From: Polytrichum commune
Lineage: Eukaryota > Streptophyta > Polytrichopsida > Polytrichales > Polytrichaceae
DNA: 64,000 bases
NCBI GenBank assembly: GCA_950295325.1
Contig: OX485803.1
Location: 33,294,001 to 33,358,000, forward strand
Reading direction: 5' to 3'
A model generated the notes under the pieces. The model saw only the letters and a list, made by a program, of their open reading frames with translations. It was not told where the DNA came from and ran no database searches. The translations under genes were made by a program, and so were the position numbers. Of this stretch, positions 57,908-64,000 are shown one piece after another; the first letter of the stretch is position 1; each line of letters begins with the position of its first letter.

Positions 57908-60900
57908 CTACTCACATTCTACAATACCAGCAAGTTCAAGTAGTCGCATGACCTCATTATAGGTATATGTAGGTGCATGAATGAACTTGTCACTCTCGTA
58001 ATCCACCTTGCACAAAAATCTAAACACATAATAAAGATGTTTACAATACACCCATTTTCCTTTCTTTCCCAATGCATGAGAGGACATTTTCGTGAAGTCC
58101 GGGCATGTGCAATGCGGGATGTCACCAATTGTGACACGGTATGTAATATCCTCTTTGGAGACAATGTTGATTATCACTCCAAAACCTGGATATGGAATGG
58201 CAGTCACCCCAACTACAAAGTAACCATCCATGAGTCCGGCGTTCTCCCATTTGTTTTTGTGATCCGCTGTCGGTGCGGTCGGATTGCGACGAACTGTCTT
58301 TCCAAACCTGAATGTAGGGTGGGCGTCTGGGTTGGGTGGCATACGAAAATGCGAGCGAGGGATGGGAAGGGTTGCAATTGTAGAAAGCCTACGACGGGGG
58401 GATAATGCTTCCCTTTGCTGTAGTTGAAATCCAACGTCCTCAAGCGCCAACACCTCCTCTCTTGATAGATTGGTGTCTATCTTCACCGGCCAAGTGTTAG
58501 GCACTATCGGCCAATCCAACACATATTTCTTCTTACTACCACTCACACAACGCTTGATGTCGTCAGGGCAGAACCAAAATTCATACTCCACATTGTTGGG
58601 AGAGCGAAATTCCTTCTTGAACCCTTTGTATGTTGGAGCAGGTGTGCCATGTTTTCCAGTACCGACTTTGGCATTGCACATCGCTTCTGTAATGGCCTGT
58701 AATGCCCAACATCGTCTAGCTGAGTTGGGTGGCAATCTTGCAATGTGCCAATTAGAAGCAAGACAATCAGTCTCTAACACGGATGTAGTATGAGTCACAC
58801 CATGTTGTGCAGAATTCAACGATTCTTCTATGCATTGACGAGTTGCACGAGTGTTAGGGCGAGGAATTGAAAAATTCACTTTGTCGGGTCGATGAGAATC
58901 GCAATCAACACCCGGGGGCATGTTGAGTTTTCGTTTGGTGGACCCAAATAGCTCGGACCTTTCCAATGCACAATCTCTAGTGTTGACGTCTTCTGCCCCC
59001 GGGAAAGACTTCATGGCATCAGCCAAAAATTTTGGATCTCCATACCTGGCAGCCGCCTTAAGTTTCAAGGACGCCGAATCAGGACCTTTACCATGAGACC
59101 CCCCTTTCAACCATGCATGGTAATTCGCGATTTGCATGAAGGCACGGATCATGTCATCAACAATAGCTTCATACAGGCAAGTCATCTTGTTGCCGGATTG
59201 TTGGAGCCATTTGTTATGAATAGTCTCGGCAAGGTTGCATGTTGGCATTTCTGCACGCTCATCTATTGTCATATCCTACGAACAACATACAAATATGGGG
59301 TTAAGAAAAAACAAGACACAAATTTATAAAAATGGAAAAAATATGGGGAAGTTCAATGACATTGAATAATGCAGTGTTGTTTGCACTTACAAGTAGCATA
59401 TGACCACCCCATTGTCTATAACGGAAGTGCCAAAATCCCAACCACTCCGAAAGGCCAAGGATGCCTTCTTCTGTGGCAGCTCCAGATAACAACCACCAAG
59501 AACGAATCACGTGATACTTAGTCTCGGCATCGTCCATTGTTACCGCGTCCTTGTAATCCTTGCATATTTGCTTGTGTTGAAACTGCAAGGATGGTTTGAT
59601 ATATTTTTGTGTCACCTTATCCAAACTTGCAGACCAGTGGAAAAGGCATATGCGTTCACGTGCGACCATGGGCAGGCTTGGATCGCCGTCCCCATAAACC
59701 ATCCGCACCACATTCCAATTGGCTTGAGCACTGTCTGCCATGAACCCTTTGAAGTTTGTTTTTGGAACACCATTCTCGACCATAACAGCATTCAGATTTT
59801 CCCAAAGAGAGTTTGTGCTGCACCATCTTCAGATTGCATGTCACAATACGCAATGGTCAACACCTTACAGTATCGACTATCGTACACATGGCAAGCCTTT
59901 GTCGTCCAATCCTTCAAACGTTTGACATGGTCAAACATGATCCAAGAATTCTCCATATCTCCCCCGACTTGCATCCTCTTTACAAGCTCCACACCACTGC
60001 CTGGAAGGTCTACGGACATCTTGAAAACAAAAACCTTGTCTTTCGATTGCCCTGGGAACCGACTATCATGGACGAACTTGAAAGCAGAATGGTCTTTCAC
60101 TGCCATAATACTATCCATAGTTCTCATTCCACTACGCACAAAACGTTTTGATCCAGATACAAAATTACGACAATTTGGGGAGGCTAGAGTGCTGAATTTG
60201 TCCATGACCACCTCTAAGGAAGAACCAACCAAGTGATGGCTTTCTCCAATTGTGGGAGATCTAAGAAGGTAATCGGCCAAGAATTGTTTGCTCACGGCCA
60301 TAACTATGGCGGAATTTGTGGCTGTGGGTGTTTTCAACACTTCATTGGCAACGCACTGGTATGCCATGTCCAATGATTCACGACATGTACCATTGAATAC
60401 AGGGTGATCATGTACACCAAGATGAATGCAAGTTCTGGACATTCCAGCAGAGGCGGAATGAATGTATATAATGCGAGCAGGGCACAAAGCAATGCACACA
60501 GGTGTTGAACGACATACCTTACACTGGATAGTAGACCTAGTAGGGGCAACATTACCCACAAGAAATGGCAGAGGGGTTGAACCGGCCCATTCAGTGGTGT
60601 TGCGTAGACCCCCATTACGATGCATGTAATCACAGTAGTCATTAGGACATTGGAGATGACCTGCACAAGTAGAACGCCGAAAGGATAATCCAAAATCATT
60701 TTGGATATTGGTGGTTTTGGTGGTGCACCAAGGGTGACCGTCGCACATTTTATCCATACCATCCATGGAGTGGCCATACGTATTTGGAACTCCAAGTGCC
60801 ACAGGGGGCAAGACAAATAAAACGTCGCCGTCAAAAGAAGATGGCAAGTATTTGACATCACGGACATCTATATTGTCAAAATCAATGAATGCAAGATCTG

Positions 60901-61513
60901 ACTTTGACCTTTTCCTAGACTTTGTGAACTTCAAGGCATCAACGATAGTCAACCCTGTAGATGATGGTGAAGGGTACAATGGAGGGCGCTGAGAAGGTGT
61001 CATACGGTAAACCAATGTGTTGTACATAGGACTGAATGGGGATTTGGGAAGTTGTGAAGGAGTGGAGTTTTTACTTTCAAATGGAAATGACGATATGTCT
61101 GAAAGATCAATAGCAGCACAAATATCATCTTCTGAATCAGACAGCACCAATACACTATCATCATTGGGCTCCAACTTAACAGTTGCAACAGTGGGCATTT
61201 GAACTGTGGATGTACCGGATTCATTGGTCAATAAGACAGTTGGAGCTTGCATCTGCGATTCAGAAAGACCTATGACCCTAAATGAACCAGGCCCTAAAAT
61301 CCACACAAATCCATCTTCAGTTCTGGTCTTTTGAACCAAAATCGTTTCATACACCTCTCCATCCGCAGAGTACATCTCTTGTTCTAAATACATGCTTCTT
61401 AGTTGGAGATTGAATCTCAAACTAAGAAAATCTTCCGAGACACACACAAAACCATCATCCTGAAGTGGTAGCAGGAAAGGAACAAAGGATCCGGGAGCTC
61501 TAATGGTAGCCAT
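57908..61513 (-). CDS. MULE-type transposase with SWIM zinc finger; one intron, one frameshift
   Basis: Start chosen at ATG 61513 (context TCCATGGCT); the open frame begins eight codons earlier at a GTG. Exon 1 encodes a variable, serine- and acid-rich N-terminus (~1-250). Next comes a cysteine/histidine region (CAGHLQC, CKVC, CIHLGVHDH) resembling the WRKY-GCM1-type finger of MULE transposases, then a DDE-like core with WIMFDHV (first D). A one-base frameshift near 59803-59807 separates AQTLF from WENLNAVMV. GFMADSAQAN (second D), ERICLFHW and WLGFWHFRYRQWGG follow. After the intron (59390-59276), exon 2 (454 codons) has a long insert and ends with a SWIM motif, CTCPDF...CKHL. The relative at 40301-40520 shows it is repetitive. 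It would be cut-and-paste transposase if intact; the frameshift may kill it or be an assembly error. Confidence 0.8.
59276..59390 (-). other. intron in the transposase gene
   Basis: In gene direction CTT|GTAAGTGC opens and GTTCGTAG|GATATG closes a 115-bp intron in phase 0. The open frame on either side continues without shift, and the intron itself contains a stop in the exon 1 frame. Consensus plant splice sites. Confidence 0.85.
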
Positions 61514-61537
61514 GGAGAAAGAAAGCAATAGATGCAC

Positions 61538-62500
61538 TTCACAATAATATTGGATGGACGGAGATTATTATACTGAATGGTATGTACTAAAAAATGGGGT
61601 GTAGATCAAAACTTTGAATACTATAGCATCCAATAATACACAAGTAGACAACTCACACTGACAGTCAAAGAATAGATTAGGCCAAACATAGAACCCTAAA
61701 ACAAACCCAATAAACTATCTCATTTGGAAACAAAACCATAGCGAACCCCAATGCACAAGTGAGATGTGGATCTTAAGTCCATGACACCATAAGTCATGTC
61801 CATTATAACATTGGGAAGAATATATGAAGAAGATATTTAACTAATGTATATAACTTAATAAAAATATAAACTATTTAGAATATAGATCTATAGATCTATG
61901 TCTATATGTCTATATGTTTATATGTTTATATGTCTATATCTATATCTATATGTCTATATGTCTATATGTCTATATATCTATATATGTATGAATTCCTAAA
62001 TGAAAACGGAAGAAACGCGGGCACGGACATTATTAAAAAACGTGTTATATAATGAACAAATACATATTAATCGATAATAACAATTTGGCGAATAATTTCA
62101 CTTTTTATATGATGTTGGGGAAGTGAAGGATTTAAACCCTATAACCTTCTTAGAATGTTCCCCAATTATGTGCAAAAAAATGATTTCGGAAAATTTCCAA
62201 AATGTACCGTATAGGAAGATTTCCCAAAAATCTACGATGTCATCAATTTCAGAGTTTTTAGAAATTCATAAGAATTTGAAATTTAATGAAAAAAATCTAA
62301 TTTTTTGTATATCACTACATATGATGGGTGTAACTATGAGAAAAAAATTTCAAGCTAATTAATTTTAATATGTAGGAGATATACCTATCTAAAGTTTTCT
62401 AAAATCTATGGGTTTTGTACTTTTTCTTCTTTTTTCTTTTTAAAAAAAAAACCTTTCATTCCCCTCTGAACCTAAACCTAAACCCCTTCGTGTTCACGGC
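61538..62500. other. AT-rich non-coding, with a microsatellite
   Basis: 5' flank of the transposase gene, then AT-rich DNA. A (TCTATATG)n/(TATCTA)n microsatellite lies at about 61880-61985. A plus-strand frame at 62123-62362 is AT-driven and unrecognised. No inverted repeat marking the transposon end was identified. Confidence 0.45.
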
Positions 62501-62509
62501 CGCCATGGC

Positions 62510-62535
62510 CGAGGCGTATAAATAAGAATGAGAAG
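62510..62535 (+). promoter_or_regulatory. TATA-like core promoter
   Basis: GTATAAATAAG at 62517-62527 is a good TATA box, preceded by a GC-rich block (GGCCGCCATGGCCGAGG, itself containing a palindrome) and the telomere-like CTAAACCTAAACCCC. It points rightward into the palindrome array. No coding region of note follows for at least 900 bp. Confidence 0.5.
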
Positions 62536-62589
62536 GTGTTTCTACAACAAACTTACATGAGCGACCGTCTGTTTAGCACTGCGTATGAG

Positions 62590-63180
62590 AGCAAGTTTGT
62601 AGAGAAGTTGCTGGTTGGACCTGCTTATGCGCTAGCACACAAGCCTGTATTAGGACTATTTCTGTTCATTTTTCCTTTCAATGCTATCACTTACATAAGA
62701 TTTGTTTAGCCCTGCTGCTGAGAGTTATTTGTGCGTTGGCGCACAAACATCTTTTAGGACTCTTTTTGTTTACTTTGTTCTTTAGATCTATCATTTGCAT
62801 ACAATTTGTTGCGCCCTTTTGCTGGAAGTTCTTTGTGCGTTGGCGCACAAACATCCTTTAGGACTTTTTTTTTTACTTTGTTCTTTAGATCTATCATTTG
62901 CATACGATTTGTTGCGCCCCTCTACTGGAAGTTCTTTGTGCGCTAGCGCACAATCCTTTCTTAGTACTTCTATTCACTTTTCTGTTTTAGTTCTTACATT
63001 TAGTTTTGGCTTTATTTCATTTTCTTTGGTTTGCACTTCATCTGCCTTGCTGTTCGATTCTGCTTGTGCGCTGGCGCACATTAATCAGGTATTTTTCCAT
63101 TGATTTTTCTTTACTTCTATCAATGCTTTTAAGCTTGTTCTGCCCTGCTCCTGCTTTCTAGTTGTACGCCAGCGCACAAC
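62590..63180. repeat. ~103-bp tandem array with conserved 16-bp palindrome
   Basis: Six copies of a palindrome close to TGTGCGCTAGCGCACA start at 62626, 62730, 62834, 62937, 63065 and 63163, spaced 104, 104, 103, 128 and 98 bp. The flanking unit (TTTAGGACT, TTTACTTTGTTCTTTAGATC, TATCATTTGCATA, TTGCGCCC-T, CTGGAAGTTCTT) is well conserved in copies 2-4 but decays in copies 5-6 while the palindrome stays almost intact. Mismatches within the palindromes tend to be G-T-compatible (CGTTGGCG). A plus-strand open frame crosses part of it, probably by chance. Confidence 0.88.
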
Positions 63181-64000
63181 CATCAATGATGACTAGTTCA
63201 ATTTATATATTATGGTTCATCTACTAATATTTGTTTGAATCTTGTTCTTAATTTCTTTTAGAACATTTTACAACTTCTGTTTTGCTTTATTATTTATAAT
63301 TGGATTTTTTTAATTGAAGTTTTGAACTTCATGTGTAGCACTTCACCTCCGATCTGGTTATGTGCCAAATATAAAGGCATCAACTTTCATTCCAGGTATT
63401 TTTTCACTCCATTATGTTTTGTGTTGCTTTGATTTGTTTTGTTTTGCCTTGTTCTATTTTATTTTGCTTTGTTTTGTTTTGTTTTGTCCTGCTTTGTTTT
63501 TCCTCTAAATTTCGAATCATCTCAGCTGGCGTGGATGGATGTTTTATGCTTCCTCACGTCCTGGGTGTTAGGACGTGTAATTACATCATACTCATCATTT
63601 CCAGCTGGTATGGTCCACATGATTATAATTTTCATGTGCATATCCTAGATTTGATTTTTAACATTCAACTTCAAATGGCCCTAGCAGACGTGGATGGATG
63701 TTTCATGCATTCTCACGTCCTAGGTGTTCATATATGTATTTCTATAATATATTTTCTTTCTATCCGTGTACCAATCCATTTTTTAACTGACTTTTAAGAT
63801 GTATATCTAAATCCTAAATTTCATTTCTTCAACGTTAAATATACAACCTATACTATATGGTAATTTCATGTGGTTTTATTGACTTTTATATGCAGGTGTT
63901 CATTGTTCGTTGATGTTATCTTCAACATACTATTCAAGGTGATTATTGCTTACAACTATGGAACCTCTTTTCAATAAGCCTAATCAAATGGTTACTTTGA
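63181..64000. other. non-coding, simple repeats and a 159-bp duplication
   Basis: A (TTTTG)n-rich stretch lies at about 63410-63505. A block of about 42 bp (GTGGATGGATGTTT-ATGC, CTCACGTCCT-GGTGTT) occurs at 63531 and 63690, 159 bp apart. CAAATATAAAGG at 63367-63378 is a weak TATA-like site. No gene is supported. Confidence 0.5.

Noticed and set aside
58213-58793. Open frames antisense to the transposase gene (for example 58470-58793)
   Set aside because: They shadow a strongly supported minus-strand coding exon and carry no domain of their own.
62590-63180. CRISPR-like array, because of regularly spaced palindromes
   Set aside because: The spacers are themselves copies of one repeat unit, the context is a plant nuclear genome, and no cas genes are present.

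Overview
The window looks like nuclear DNA of a land plant with a large, repeat-filled genome. The evidence is plant-type LTR retrotransposons (one with a tRNA-Asp-like primer site, one with an initiator-Met-like site), a plant-style GT-AG intron of 115 bp, MULE and hAT transposase relics, 5'-truncated LINEs and tRNA-like SINEs. Sequence alone does not fix the lineage; a gymnosperm, fern, lycophyte or bryophyte would all fit. I see no convincing intact single-copy host gene. Almost everything recognisable is mobile DNA, much of it nested.

Layout, left half. 0-5.3 kb: non-coding DNA with 110-bp and 180-bp tandem repeats, then an unrecognised broken minus-strand coding region (3.3-5.3 kb). 5.3-11.4 kb: a 192-bp LTR-like repeat, a 120-bp x ~6 tandem array, and a three-level nest. 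In this nest a degenerate Ty1/copia element is cut by a Ty3/gypsy element (972-bp LTR, primer site, broken gag-pol), which is itself cut by a 588-bp terminal-inverted-repeat (TIR) element with a perfect 8-bp target duplication. 14.1-15.5 kb: LINE relic. 16.6-18.2 kb: hAT-type transposase relic. 18.2-29.6 kb: AT-rich DNA without recognisable genes except a 163-bp tandem array at 26.1-26.6 kb. 29.6-31.2 kb: two TIR elements, one with long poly-G/poly-C runs inside its inverted repeats. 33.9-35.0 kb: a second LINE copy split by a SINE-like insertion with an 11-bp target duplication. 35.8 kb: a foldback element.

Layout, right half. 37.6-39.7 kb: a solo LTR (perfect CTACA duplication) inside a second copy of the 192-bp repeat (GGCTA duplication). 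41.9-56.9 kb: the main feature, a 14,967-bp minus-strand Ty3/gypsy element of Athila/Tat-like (OTA) type with two 1,983-bp LTRs in which I found no difference. It has two small ORFs before gag, a 1,988-codon gag-pol frame with four zinc knuckles but no ATG in its first 142 codons, and a long coiled-coil frame after pol broken by two stops. 57.9-61.5 kb: a MULE-type transposase gene with a zinc-binding region, DDE-like core, one intron, a SWIM zinc finger and one frameshift; a fragment of a relative lies at 40.3-40.5 kb. 62.5-63.2 kb: a TATA-like site followed by six copies of a conserved 16-bp palindrome about 100 bp apart.

The strongest candidates for something new are the gene order and expression strategy of the young retrotransposon, the palindrome array at 62.6-63.2 kb, and the TIR element whose ends carry G/C homopolymers. 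Coding starts were checked against the DNA; several long open frames begin at non-ATG codons and the true or likely ATG is given instead.
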